Of a DNA stretch of 64,000 nt, positions 1 to 13,100 are shown piece after piece; the first letter of the stretch is position 1; each line of letters begins with the position of its first letter. A program made the translations under genes and the position numbers. The stretch covers positions 122,578,849 to 122,642,848 of the forward strand of contig OW121849.1 of the NCBI GenBank assembly GCA_933228895.1, in the 5' to 3' direction. The notes under the pieces were generated by a model, which worked only from the letters and a program-made list of their open reading frames with translations, was not told the origin of the DNA and searched no databases. The stretch comes from Platycnemis pennipes. Lineage: Eukaryota > Arthropoda > Insecta > Odonata > Platycnemididae.

Positions 1-739
1 AAGGGAAAATGCTACCAGGAAGTCCGAGGGACAAATACGTAAGTCAAGTGAAACGGGATAAAAAAAACATAATAGCTACAAGGGCTTAAAGGACTTAGAA
101 AGGGAGTGGGGAGAATTGAGGGCTACAGTCCACCAATTTTAGGACTGCATGACTAATGATGATCCATATATTCCGGATTCTTAGTAATCCTTTGCTTCAT
201 ATTCCTCATTCATGGCCTTCCTTTGCGGTTCTTAGAGCAGAAGCATTCAATGAGGACCCAGCAGGACCAGTAAAATGCCAAAGATGTATGTACATATTTA
301 GAGTCAATGAGAATAATCTTCAGACAGAAAAATAATCCTCACACCATGATAATGCTTCGTGGGTGTTCAACCTCACCATACTTACACCTTTAAACACAGG
401 CAAATTAGGTACACCTGTGCTCACCATACTTCCTAACTTGCATATAATTTTTTTTAGAGTTTAAAATTATTTACTACACTTTTCTTTCGGTGGAGTCGAC
501 AATTATCCTTTTGTCTTCCATGTTCATTTCCTATGAAGCTATTTATGCAGTTGGACAATCCAATATGCCTAAGGGAGTATCCAATTCACCTTGTTCGTCT
601 CCTTCGCATAACGATCCACATGGACATTTCCTCCATCGCTCCTCTGTATGTATGTACCATGATTGGCCATTTTTTCTGTAAATTTGATTTTCATAATTCT
701 TCTTCAACTCGTTAGTTAGATATCCGGGAAAGGCGACCC

Positions 740-1020
740 ACAGTTAAGGTCATTTGCACAAGTTTAAGATGGATCAGGGCCATGGATTATTCATGGAACA
801 GAGGAAAGTTGGAGGGAAACCGGCATTGGACTGCTCTCAATGAAAGGCACCAAGAGGTCCACAGTTTAACGTTCCATCCGACGCACGGAGTACCTAACTT
901 GAACCGCTATCTGCACCGTGCTCAAGTGGAGGCCGGTATAGGCCTACCGACCCCTCATATCACACCCGGGATTCAAACCCAGGCCCTCGCAATGGGAGGT
1001 ACTCTAGTACTCTAGGCACT
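740..1020. repeat. SINE-like dispersed repeat fragment
   Basis: The segment shares a recognisable phrase with 6246-6370 and 47440-47620: a G/A-rich lead, then ACCGGCATTGG, AAAGGCACCAAGAGG, CCACAGTTTAACGTTCCATC and GACGCACGGAG. Its right part (about 955-1000) contains, on the - strand, a tRNA-type B-box-like GGGTTTGAATCCC. I read it as a decayed SINE-like interspersed repeat; the family name and exact ends are not resolved. Confidence 0.5.
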
Positions 1021-1446
1021 CCAGTACTAACCATATCCCCTTTAATACCTGGATTTGAAGAATTCTTTATGCTCAAGTCAGCTTTTAAGGTAAAAGTCCC
1101 TGAGCCAAACAGCGCAAACCCATCACACGAACGTTCCCACTTCCTGCTTCCTTCTGGACGTCCGCTTCTTTGAGCACGGAAGTTGTATCTTCAACTTGAA
1201 CGTCTTTGCTTTTCGACAATCCGCGAGGGGAGTATGAAAGAGCTTTGTAATTAAAATAAGGCAGTTTCCGTGGGATAGGTGCAATTACGACTATAGCTCG
1301 CGCTGCACTCTTCGTGCGATGGAATTTCATTGGAACCTTTTCTGCAGTAACTCAAACATTGTCAGTTGTTTCACATTCATCACGAACTTATAGGCGCCTC
1401 GGACCAGAAGAGGAGGAGGGATATAGAAACGTGGTTTCAGCATCAG

Positions 1447-1560
1447 CCTAATCTTAACGAATGACGCAAAGAACTCCAGTTTGCGTCCCATCCGACGGAC
1501 AGGTCACTGAAATCGAAGTCCCTTCCATGCGGCATCCAAGGGAGGATACCGACGACATCA
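1447..1560. repeat. Fragment of the same SINE-like repeat
   Basis: The phrase GCGTCCCATCCGACGGACAG near 1485-1505, followed by GCGGCATCCAAGGGAGGATA, matches the conserved core of the repeats at 740-1020 and 47440-47620. Only a short core is alignable by eye and the boundaries are approximate. Confidence 0.35.
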
Positions 1561-2886
1561 TCATCATAAGTATTGCACCAATATTGGTAGGTTTGTAGAA
1601 AGCCCTTTCTTGCTATTTCTCACCCATATTTTCTTCCTATTACTTCCTTTTCTTCCATATTTCCTTCTTCAAGAATCTCTATTAATCTTGATATCTGCTA
1701 TCAGTTCATACTAGGTCACAACCGATACATCTATTAGCTATCACCTAGTTTCTGAACTATATACTGCAACGCTACATATTAAGAGTTTGCACTAATATAT
1801 TCTTCGTATCTCATACTCAGAGATAATTTCACTTCCCTTCCCCTCAGCGAATACTTCCTTTCCCAGCGCCATTCTACGCCGGATATCTCTAATTATAAAC
1901 TCTTCACAATATAATAACATACTCCTAAGACAAGGAAACGGTCCCTTCTGTTCTATTTTGTGACCGTTTATCTTGATGGCGACCGGAATACAAGCCAGGG
2001 TCTTCAGGGTGGGAATTAGGAACTAGCTGAACGCTCTTTTTTTTAATGGATTAACCATCCGATATTAGACAGAATTATATATTAATATTCTCTATTTCTC
2101 TGTACGCGAGAGCTTGCCAGATTCGGGAAGGACTAAAAATCTTCGAGCTTTGACGATCACGACATTTTGACATCCTATTCACGAAAGGTTTCGATTCCTT
2201 ATGGTAACAATCGTTCTTTCGACGGTTTTGCATTGAAAATTCGATTCTGTCGTGGTTCAACCATTTAGAATCGTTGCTGAACTAATCACTAGAGGTCATA
2301 TGCAGTGAAGCCAAGGAGGTGTCGGAGATGACGCAACTATGACGTCACAGACACGACCAATCCCTATTGTTGCCTTGACGTCACAACCTTGATATTTTTT
2401 TTCCAAATAGGCTAGAATATGTTATGGAGGACGCATTTCAGCTGATTTGAGTAGCCAGTGGCCATCTTGGTAGGTACGACATATGGGCTTGTTACTCGCG
2501 CTACTCGTATGAATGAAATAGTTTTTGCACACGGTACAACTGAGAGAATTAAGATGAACAATGAAACGCATTGAAAATTAGTGAAAGAACAGAGGAAAGG
2601 TCGCAAACACGCAAACGAGTGCCAAAGATACAGTTAAAATAGGTTAAAGTCAAACCAGTTTTATTAAGAAAATTAACTCCCTGGGGAATAAAATGCTTGA
2701 ACACCTCCCTTAAAAAGCCATAGGAAGATTAGCTCATTCTGCTACGATAATTGTTTTACATGGCATCTAATCCTTCCCAAGCATCCACATTCTGCCTTCA
2801 TTATCAATCATAGGCGAGCATTCCAATTCCTCTTTCAGTAAAGAAAGTTCTTGTGTGAAACGAAACGTCCGTCGGCGGAGACCCGG

Positions 2887-3127
2887 ATGAAAACCCGAGA
2901 GGAATTAACTCCTCCTTTACTACATTCTAAGTTCCTTGACATTTTCGAGGCTCAACACTGTCGAGCCATTGCTGAAGAAGGCTTAAATCCAGCTTCACAC
3001 GATATTCAGATGAAAACCCGAGAAGAATTAACTCCTCCTTCAGTACATTCTAACCTCATTGATATTTTCGAGGTTCAACACTCTCGAGCCATTGCTGAAT
3101 AAGGCCTAAATCCAGCTTCACACGATA
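2887..3127 (+). repeat. Two-copy 123-bp tandem duplication, in frame
   Basis: Unit 1 (2887-3009) and unit 2 (from 3010 to about 3127) both begin ATGAAAACCCGAGA and share most of their bases, ending in CAGCTTCACACGATA. The period is 123 bp, exactly 41 codons, so an open frame from 2851 repeats a peptide beginning MKTREELTPP twice. The second copy has a stop codon (TAA at 3100-3102) where unit 1 has GAA. The frame has no family match I recognise and is probably a relic of a repeat rather than a gene. Confidence 0.7.
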
Positions 3128-3528
3128 CTTGATCTAGCACAAGTCATAGTATATATACTAGCCGTTATTTGATATTGAGGACGGAATCAAACATGCTTGG
3201 AACCGTCCTAGAAGATTTCATACAATCACAGAACTTGTGCTTGACTCAACTGGGTCCTACTGGGAGTGAGTAGCTAACTACTTAGTACCGTATCAAGTAT
3301 GAAAACAGGTAGCTTAGCGAGTATTATTGTGATCATGCTTGTTAGCCAGGATACTGCTCGTATATCACACGACACTGGAAAGCTATCGTAGTCGTGCCAT
3401 CGTTGACCTTGTGCTGGATGAAGTATCGTGTTAAACGGGCTATTGGTATGCCCACGTCAGGGCAAATGTGTCGTCATAACCCCTGTCTTTCACCGACGAC
3501 ACCTGATGCCATTTTTTTCCCCTCACAG

Positions 3529-4160
3529 ATGCAATGGGCTCCGGCGCCGCCATCCAACCCCTCACCCGTCTACTCCCAGAGCCAGGGCCTGCTGAGCCCG
3601 CAGGCCTACGCGGCGGGCGCCACCTACTCCTTCACCGCGGACTTCCGAGCGCCGGAACCGCCACCGCCTCCGCCGCCGCCCCCGCCGCCGCACACCATCC
3701 CCACGCCCATCTGCTCCGCCTCCCCGCCCACCTCCTCGTGCTTCAAGCCCCCCAAGACCGGCTTCCCCCCGGCCCGCAGAAGGTGCAGCTTCTCGTCGTC
3801 GACCGCGGCGGCGCCGGCGTCCCCCGCGGCCGCCGCCGGCGGCGGCAAGTCCGTGGTGGGTGGTGGGGTGACTGGCGGCGGCGCCGGGGAGACGGGCGGC
3901 AGCAACCTGTGCAGGATCTGCGGCAAGACGTACGCCCGCCCCTCGACACTCAAGACGCACCTCCGCACCCACTCCGGGGAAAAGCCTTACCGCTGCGGCG
4001 AGTGCCACAAGTCGTTCAGCCAGGCGGCCAACCTGACGGCGCACGTCCGCACCCACTCCGGAGAGAAACCGTTCCGGTGTCCCGTGTGCGAGCGGCGATT
4101 CTCGCAGTCGTCATCGGTCACGACGCACATGCGAACACACTCGGGGGAGAGACCTTACAG
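3529..4160 (+). CDS. gl: glass-like exon: proline/alanine-rich region and zinc fingers 1-3
   Basis: A pyrimidine tract ending in CAG at 3526-3528 marks the acceptor, and a GT donor (GTGGGT) follows at 4161. The exon is 632 bp and ends two bases into an arginine codon. It opens with [13 protein letters not shown]; the same position in Drosophila Glass is internal (recalled as ..QMNWTPPSN..), so this ATG is probably not the true start but the first codon after an intron. The open frame continues upstream through the acceptor to 3394, which I treat as intron. The exon is markedly GC-rich compared with its surroundings, which also opens shadow frames on both strands. Confidence 0.9.
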
Positions 4161-7100
4161 GTGGGTGGCGCTTTGGGAGTTTAAAATCTACACCGACTGC
4201 TGGGACTGTGCGGATTTGGCTAACGCGACGTGATATTAAATCCATATCGCAAATGCACCGATGTGATGATTCATCGATTTAAATTGGATTATCCCATGAT
4301 ATTGAGTGATATCGTATGATATTTCGTAATATCGCATAACACGTTGTATCGAAAATCGCATTATGTCGCATATCGCGTAAAATCACGATGCGTGCATCGC
4401 ATTATCTGTCGTTTCCATAACGCGTCGAACATATCGCTTACATTTCGCAGTATTGCACAGCCCCTCCTGCTATATACACTCCAAGCTATGAGCCATCAAT
4501 GATGATGACTTTTAACTTTTTATTTCCTCACCCCCTATAACGCTCCGTACATTCATTGAAAACATACCCCCCAAATTACGCTACGCTGCCAATGAAACCC
4601 CTCTTTTTCGTGAATGATAAAACGGTCACGCTCTCCAAATATCTAATGTATTTCTCAATACTGTTATTTATTCTCAAATTATTATTATTTATATCATCGT
4701 TATCACATCATAATAGTCACATAACAAGAATGAATTTAGTGCGTTTTCCCATACGCAAAGAAAAGTTGGTTACTCTCCTCCATGTAGAGAGTAGACCGGA
4801 ATAGTTCTCTGGATCTTTCCACCCTTCAGCGTTCCGTAATATATGGATCCCCCCACCTAAAATGAGGCACATGCGTTCATCTGAAAGTACTTGAGTACAT
4901 ACTAGAGGCATACAGACTCGACTCTCACGGAGACATGAATAGCAAAATGGCTACGCGAATACCTTGATGAGAGCATGATCTCCCGCATGAATACATGCAT
5001 TGATTTTACGCAGCTCTTTACTCAATTCTTCTATCAGCTAACCTCATCATATTTATGCATTTCTTCTCCTTGTTCTATATATCTCTTACTAGGTCTTCTT
5101 TTTCAATTCTTCCCGCTCATTTACCCTTCGATAATCGTCATCATCAGGCCATCATGTCTCATAATAGGGCCGATTAAGTTGTCGCGTGAACTCTTATTAA
5201 TATTTGAATGTGACTTCTCTATTATCTCTCCCTCTGTTCGTATGACGTCTTTGTTTGTCACTCGGTCGATCCATTTGATCTTCATCATTCTTCTGTAGCA
5301 CCATATTTGGAATGTTCCAGCCTTGAATTCTCTGCCACTGTTATCGTTAATGCCTCACTTCCATGAAGTAGAAAACCCCAGATGCACGTTCTGAGTATTT
5401 AGTTCAATGAACAAATCGACCTTGCATTTTCAACGAATCCAGAAACATTTTTTAAGAATATATCACAGTAGGGAATTTCTCTAAGCTCACACTCAATCAA
5501 GAATAACTTATCAAACAATATTTTACGATATATCCCGACCATGCATTTGGAACCGGCTTGGCGTGGTGGTTATATTAATGGCTTCCAATTCCGATGGCCT
5601 GGGTTAAGCTACAGGGAGCGGCAGATTTTTTGTGGGTGTACCATCCTCTAGAGGTATGCCATATGTGTTCATTCATAGACAATTGAGTACCCGAATCAAT
5701 AAAAAAAAGTATCAAACATATATATGAGTAACTGAACGAGGACATGAATACCTCGATGAGTACATGAGAACGCGACTGAATATAACTATTTGAGCGCCTC
5801 GACAATACTCGAATTCAGGTTAAAACGCCTTAATACGAGAACCCGTAATTAAAACTCAAGCGACTTCCCTAGTACCTCTACGTATGCATGAGAGTCTAGA
5901 TGAACACTGCTGTTTTCCTTCCTTGGTCTGCTAAAGAATTCATATTAGTCATCTAATTATCACTATCCTCAATACCTTGAGTATTCAGAATGCTTAAGGA
6001 ACCAGATTTATTCCAGGTTTTTACTGCGGTACTCGGGTTACATAATTCTCTGGTAGTTTTTATATAAAATAATACTGAATTTAATTTTTCTATTGCCTTA
6101 AAAAAAATGAACATGTTTCGATAACTTTATTAAACACATTAAATATTACTTGACAATTTTACCATTATCTTCAAGTCGCCCGAGTTAGGTATTTTGGGAA
6201 GAAAGATCAACAGCTTGGCGAGATTAAGGATAAGCGGAGGTAGAAGAGTATGGGCAGGAATATTTTGGGGGCGGAGGAATGGTGGAGAAAAACCCAGCGT
6301 CGGCTTTCGCCTCCTCCTAAAGACAGGTGTCAGGGATCCGCGGTTTTACGTTACGTCTGGCGTGTGAGTAATGGACTTGAAGTTCTCTGTACAAAGCTTT
6401 CGAGTAGAGACCGGTACGGCATTAAAAAAAATTGAAACTGACAGAGAATTTGAGATGAGAAGCCAGGGGCTCAGGGGGGGAAGGTGTGCTTGAGACTCTA
6501 CCAGCTACGGAGACTACTGTGGTGATGTGCTATTTCGGACTTAGGTTCGGTAATGAACTTGTCGAAATGTTCTTGGCCATGTGTCCACGAGAGGAAGACG
6601 TCGTGAATATAGCGAAGTCATAGAAGAGGTTTGTGGGTTTGGCAGGAAAGAAAATTGTCTTGCAGATGGCCCATGAAAAGAATGGCGTATGCCGGAGTAA
6701 TTCATGTTCCAATTGTGGCACCTCTTATTTGAAGTTAAAAACTTAAGTCTCGAAAGAGAAAGCACTTTTGCGAGGACGAATGTCTTCTTTACGCCTCTCT
6801 CCACTTGCCTTACTCCTCACCTTTCAGCCAATGATTCATTCTTGACCTACCCAAATTCGTTCTCACAAAAAATGCTGTGAACACGTTCCGGAGTAAAGAC
6901 TGAAATATATTCACTACCATTTCTTCACCAGTCATTTCTTAAGATTCTCTCTATGTACCTCCGTAATTTCCTCCCTCAAATAGACCTGAATCCTGCATGT
7001 CACAAATTACTCTATAAAAAAATATTTTCCATTCAAGCAGAGTTTTTTAAGAAACTTTAAGAAATATTTCTAAAGGTTGGAATATTTATTGCAGAAAAAT

Positions 7101-10100
7101 GCCAGTATGTTTTCATTTATTAACTTTACATATCCCAAAGCTCTTGCTCCTTACGCTGTACGTAAGATGTATAAATGATAACTATCGCGATTTCGGGTCC
7201 TTTCATTCATCACATGCCTTGACAAACTGAAGTGGCGCCGATTTTGGCAAGGCAATTGCTATCTCATCTCTCCCTTCTGCGTTAAGTTCCACGGCATTTT
7301 ATTGGACAAATGATGACTCTTCAACCCTTAACTAAAGAACGGCCTTATTCTATGTTACAACTCGTAAAGTAATCAATTCCGCTCAATCAATTGCCTGATT
7401 TAGTAAAGTCGCAGCCATTTATTAAGAATTTCATTTTTTATATTTCAACATTCACAACACTTTCTCGAGCCGTAGAAGCATTATCAGGAAATCTTAAAGA
7501 TGCGGCTTTAATACTGATTGATTAAAATCTACTGTTGTCAGTACCTCTATACGTTACTCTTTCACGCTAAAACTACTGAACCGATGGATCTGAAATTTTT
7601 CATGAAAATAATTAATATTTTTCAAAGAACACAACTGCCGTTTCGAAATCATTCGCCGTAATTTAACGCGGTAAGTACCGGACTATGCTCCTAGCCTATA
7701 TTCAACTTTGCAATGGCTAAACCGTTGGTGAAATTTTATCCTAAGATCCGATATGGAAAATTAAATCTTCTTAAAAAATGTCTCTTAACACTTTTCCGTA
7801 TCTCTTTCGGCAAACACCCTTTTAATGGCTTCAGGTGAACAATAGGATTATGTTCGTTACAATATTTAGTGATGCTTGGCTAAACCGTTGGCCAAAACGA
7901 ATTCGGAGATCACTACCAGTATTTAAAATTAAATTTTCTCCAAGAAAGATATTTTTGTCTTTTTCTATACTATCAAGAACATTAGCCGGTCCTCCGGTGT
8001 AAAGTGCGCCTCAAGCATCAAAGTGTGTGCGATACGCCAGACTGAGCATAATACTTTTTACCCGTACGAAGGACGGGTAATCAGCAAATAAAATTTAAAT
8101 ATCTGCATTCTTTTGACGCTCTACATGAATGCGAAAAATTTGCGCATCTCTAAAAATATTGTTATCCATCGGAAATCAAAACTTATTCCACCAAAACTTC
8201 ATGAGATTTTTTTTCCTACACACAAAATATTTACTAATTTTTAAGACTTCCAACACCACCATAGCTAAAGTGTAGGTACTAAAAACCCCAATTGTGGAGA
8301 AATAAAATTTCTGATTATGATTACCAATGATAGTATCTCGAAAAAAGGGATAAAAATAAGTTCGTGTTGCGGTCCACATATTTTTAATGCTTACCTCAAT
8401 TGCTTCTAGCTCAATAGAAACACGAATTACACCGCACATATTTCAAAAGAGTATTGCTCTGTAACGATGATGGTCAGTATCGTTCTGGGGTTTCCATAAT
8501 GCTACAGCAAATCATCCTGCCAGCAATGCGTCACGAAAAATATCTAAAGTAGAATTGTTATGATCACACGAAAGAAAATTATTACTAGCACCAGTGTAAT
8601 TACCTCTAGGTAATTTGAAGGTCAAATTTTGTTTATACAATCGTTGTCACTCATACCTTCGCATTAAGATGTATTCACATCTTGGAAATTTTCTTGTGCT
8701 AACCATAGGTGCTCGTACGCAGATTACGAACCCATGGAGTGCATTATTAGACAACCAGGATAACTTCTACCAGGAAGGCGTCTTGAAAGCTTGGATGTGA
8801 TAAGATTTTCATAAAAAGAAATTCGACCATCATATAATCTTTCAACATTCAAATTTGAATTAAGGTTTGCAAGTAGTTATTACCATCATCATCCTCTCTA
8901 GAAACCATGAGTTTTTTAGTGAAGTATGAAGTTAGTTTAGTCAATTGATTGTTTAAATATTCTCATTGATTGAATGCTTAACATTATAACATCCTACAAC
9001 TACCTCCTTTAGCTGTATTTTTTCATGGTTTAATGATAGCCTAAAAATTATTATTACATACCTTCAGCACTGGTCAGCTTATATGAACAACATTCGTTTT
9101 ATCATGCCTGGATGGTTGCATCTTTCAAATCCCGTATCTACGTGAAGTCCCTGTGCATGTACAGAAAATTAAATTTTATTAATAACAAAAATCAATAGTA
9201 AAAACACCACTAGCTACTGATTAGCTTGGTCGAGCAACTATTCTCCTTGACTGGCCTTTGTCATAACTCCTGTGAGATAATATTCAGAGACAATGGGATT
9301 TGGTATGAAAGTTTATTCGCAGTATGGGAAATCCTATTCATACAAACATAACATTATATAACTAATTATATAACTATATTATTCATACATAACATTATAC
9401 AGACATATCATATATACCTACATTAATGACGCTTTTCTGGAATTCAACAAATTTACTGAAACTTGGCAAGTAGTAACTGATTAATACTGATCAAAGAATC
9501 TGATATTACTCCTGAAATTCTCTTATTGGTACCACCCAGCTCTTCTTTTCACGCAATCAAACTGCAGCTACAATGCGCACTTATATATAATATCCACACA
9601 AACAAATCAGTAAAGAAAGTAAATTTTTTTAGGTAAGCCCCTAATAATGATTAGCTCGTTCCACGAAATTGCGCCTGATTCTGCCAACTCAACGGCTTAA
9701 GTTGTTAGCGACGGGAGTAGGGTCGATCAAATTTGGGAGGGGTTGATAATTTAAAAAACTGATGACATAAGCGAATTTAAAAATAAAAAATTAAGCATTC
9801 AAAATACGATTCCTTCCTCAACACAATTCGTTTGCAATAACGCTGTTCCCCACAGCATATGTATGTACAATCCCAGGCAAAATATTCTTACCACTTCCCG
9901 ACGGCAAGAAGCGAAACTTCTCTGGTTGGGACGAGCCGCCAACCCACCCACACCACTCCCTCCCTCCCCCAATGCCTTTCACCAGGGCAATAAACGACCC
10001 TCTAAAGCGTAGTGAGGGCAAAGAAACGATCCATGTAACTGAAATACGAGACAATATGCCAGCTGTTTTTCGTCGTTTTAATTTCTATTTTCACCAGAAA

Positions 10101-13100
10101 CGATAGATGCTTCCTATTTCAGCGCTATCTATATTATTACATTTTTCTATCAGATTAAGTTCTGAAATCTTCACATCACTAGTCCCTCGATCATAATTAG
10201 TGTTGGCACGTTGTCCCCGTATTATTTGACGTTGTTCTCAAAGAACAGCGATGCAGTGCCTACGTCCGTCCAATTATTTGTCAAAATTTTCTAGTGGTCA
10301 GGATCTCGTATGATCTCCTGCTTTGAATAACACAATCTTTTATTACTTTCACGACGAGAAATAAGCAGCATATTGTAGGCCTCGAGTTCCTACAGTTGCG
10401 AGTTTTTCTTCGCTCCTCGTCTGTATTTAGTGGTGAAAAAACCCACTCAGGCGGGATTCGAACGCAAGGTTAGCAGGCGAGGTATCAACCACGCCGCCAC
10501 CGGGGCCGACAATCCGCGTTATAACCCTTCCTTCACGCATCAACAACCGTCACGAGCAATGAAAAGTGTAACTTACATGTATAATGTAACTTAAATGTAT
10601 AACCTAATTATGATTCATATTTACTGAAATGGTTGCGAAAATGTGATATTTGTGGGACAGAGGAGGTCGACGTCTTAATAGCATTCGTTATTAACTCATC
10701 TCAAGTCATACGAGAGCGTCATATGAGAGACAGCTGTGCGATGGGGTACCGACAGAGGAGAGCTACTTACAAATTTTCGTTTATTGAGAGCAAAATATGT
10801 TTCATAAACATTTGTTTTTACTTATGTGTATCTAAGTATATTCACTCTTGCAACTTTTAATGAAAGGTGAATGCTGTAGATGGAGTAGTTTTCCCTAGAA
10901 TGAGTTGCACAGTTCATTTAGTTGATAAAATTGATAATTTTCGGATGCACGACGTAAATTATTTCATTTGCGTGCCTATTTTTTTAATTTTTATAGACTA
11001 AAAATAATAAAAAAGGAGCAATAAAATGACCGTTAAAATTATGCATATTATATTGCATCAACATGAACACATATCCAGATATAAATTTTCGAAGTGTAGC
11101 GGCATATCATTTTGACCCCGACAGTAGTCATTGCGGGGAATCTGCACAGTCTCATAAGGTTCCCGAGGGGGCAGTGGTTGGAAAAGGTTGCATATGTGTG
11201 AGTCCAATGGAGAAAAACTGGCCTTTATGTTGGTATCGCCGATACGGAACAGATGAACTGGTTTATTAGGGGATTATTAGGAGTGAGAAGGGGCATGAAT
11301 GGGTTGAGGGGTACCATGCATGCCTATATGACGAGGTTCATTTCGATTCGAATGGTTCAATAATGTCACGGAGTAGAGTTTCTCACGGGAATAAAGAATG
11401 CATGCATGTTCTGCTTTCATTTTGTAAAATAACTATTGATATCAAAATTCTAGCAACGCGGCGAAATTGCGACGGCTGCATGGTCATGCGCTCACGGGTT
11501 TGTTTACAACAAAATTTAATTTATTTTCTGAGGCGAGTTTTCACTTGAACTAGTTCATAATGATCGAAATCGAGTTGAAATGCTCAATAGAGCGACAGAT
11601 GATATCCATGACAAAGTTGCTTCTGAAAACACCGCAAACATGGAGAATTGCTTTCATCAATTTTGCAAAAGTACGCCTTTCTCCCGAAAAAGTTATCGTT
11701 TCAAATGACAGACTTTGTCTGGTGGTGAGTAGAAATTATGATAGGGCCTGTTGTCAAATCCTTTTCTTTGTTGACGTTAAGAGACTACATATAGCTATAC
11801 CTCTCGTGGTACGTTCTTGCCTTACTATCACTTGAGGGACATTAATTAGATCCATGCATAAGAATCAGGCGTATTAAGCATCGATTTCCAATTAAGAATC
11901 GGAGAGTTCTCATTGCAAAAGATGAAATTTTACGAAGACTCAAAAATATTACGGATAAAAATTTTACACAATAAGAGGTATTACGCAAAAAATTAACATG
12001 AAATGGCATAAATGAAACATTCCCGGGTCGTGCTCAAATCCTCAATCTAACGTACTCGCGGCATATTGATCTGGGGCCCAAGTCTTGAATCTTTCGTTAC
12101 GCTATAATGAATGAAATTCTTCGTTATGATAACGTCACTCGTTTCAAGTTATTCGTTTAACCACTCTGATAATAAAATATGACGTTTTGGTTGGCATTTC
12201 TTCGTTGAGTAACGAAAGATTCAAGACTCGGGCCCCTGGTGTGTAGCAAGAAATAGTACGTACCCACTACCATTACATATATATTTTTTTCCAACCACAT
12301 GCGTGTCGGCTCGATATCCTTAAAATTGTTTTTAATTTTTATGATTTTTGAACCGCAAAGCACCGTGACCTGTTCAACTGATTTCGCACCCTCACTCATG
12401 TCTTTCTTTACCCAGTTACCGCACGGAGAAATATTGTTGAGCTCCCCGTTAGTCTCTTAAGTGGGGTGGCCTCTCCACTCTCCCTCAAAACGACCCCTTC
12501 AAAGTCTTCCTCCGATAACATGGGGTGGGGGTCCAGCGTAGCAATATTAATACCGCTAGTAGGGTTTTCGATTTCGCTGCCGCCAGTCCACGAAATGTGA
12601 TAAGAATTTATGTCTGACTCTTCATTTATGTAAATTAACTGGGGTCAAAGCTTATCACCTCAATTTTATACAATAAGAAGCTGAATTTCATAAAGGCCTG
12701 CACCGTCAGGGAAAGAAAACGCTCCTACGCTAGACAAATTGGTGTACACATTATTATGCTGATGAGCCCAATAATATGCCGCATAAAATGTTAAGCCCTC
12801 TACTTTTGAGTATCATTAATGACACAATAGCCATATTGAAAGCTTAGCAGTCCATTTCCCGAATAAAGTAAGGCTGTGAATGGACTAATTTGTCATGCAT
12901 TTACAGAGTACTACTATACGTTCAGAAAAAAACCTTTGTATACGAACTGCTATTTCTATTTTTTTTACAAGCACGAGAATTATTCTGGGAGTCCTCTATG
13001 CCAAAGCTTAATCTATGTTCCAGTCCTCCTATTCCTTGGGTTAAATAGCCCCTCACTAGATACTCTTTGATCGTCGCACTCTCCTCAACTTAATTTCCAA

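Larger units (their letters stand above)
1..3528 (+). other. 5' flank or intron of the glass-like gene, no coding exon recognised
   Basis: This AT-rich stretch precedes the first recognised glass exon. Short open frames are scattered through it, but none matches a family I know. It contains repeat fragments at about 740-1020 and 1447-1560 and an in-frame 123-bp tandem duplication at 2887-3127, listed separately. Because the exon at 3529 begins at a splice acceptor, at least the right part of this region should be intron. A small upstream glass exon here cannot be excluded by eye. Confidence 0.5.

Noticed and set aside
3534..4184. 216-codon open frame overlapping the glass exon in another + frame, and antisense frames at 3562-4056 and 3624-3968
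   Set aside because: They are by-products of high GC in the true exon. The translations are Arg/Gly/Ala-rich without domains, while the chosen frame encodes the conserved fingers.
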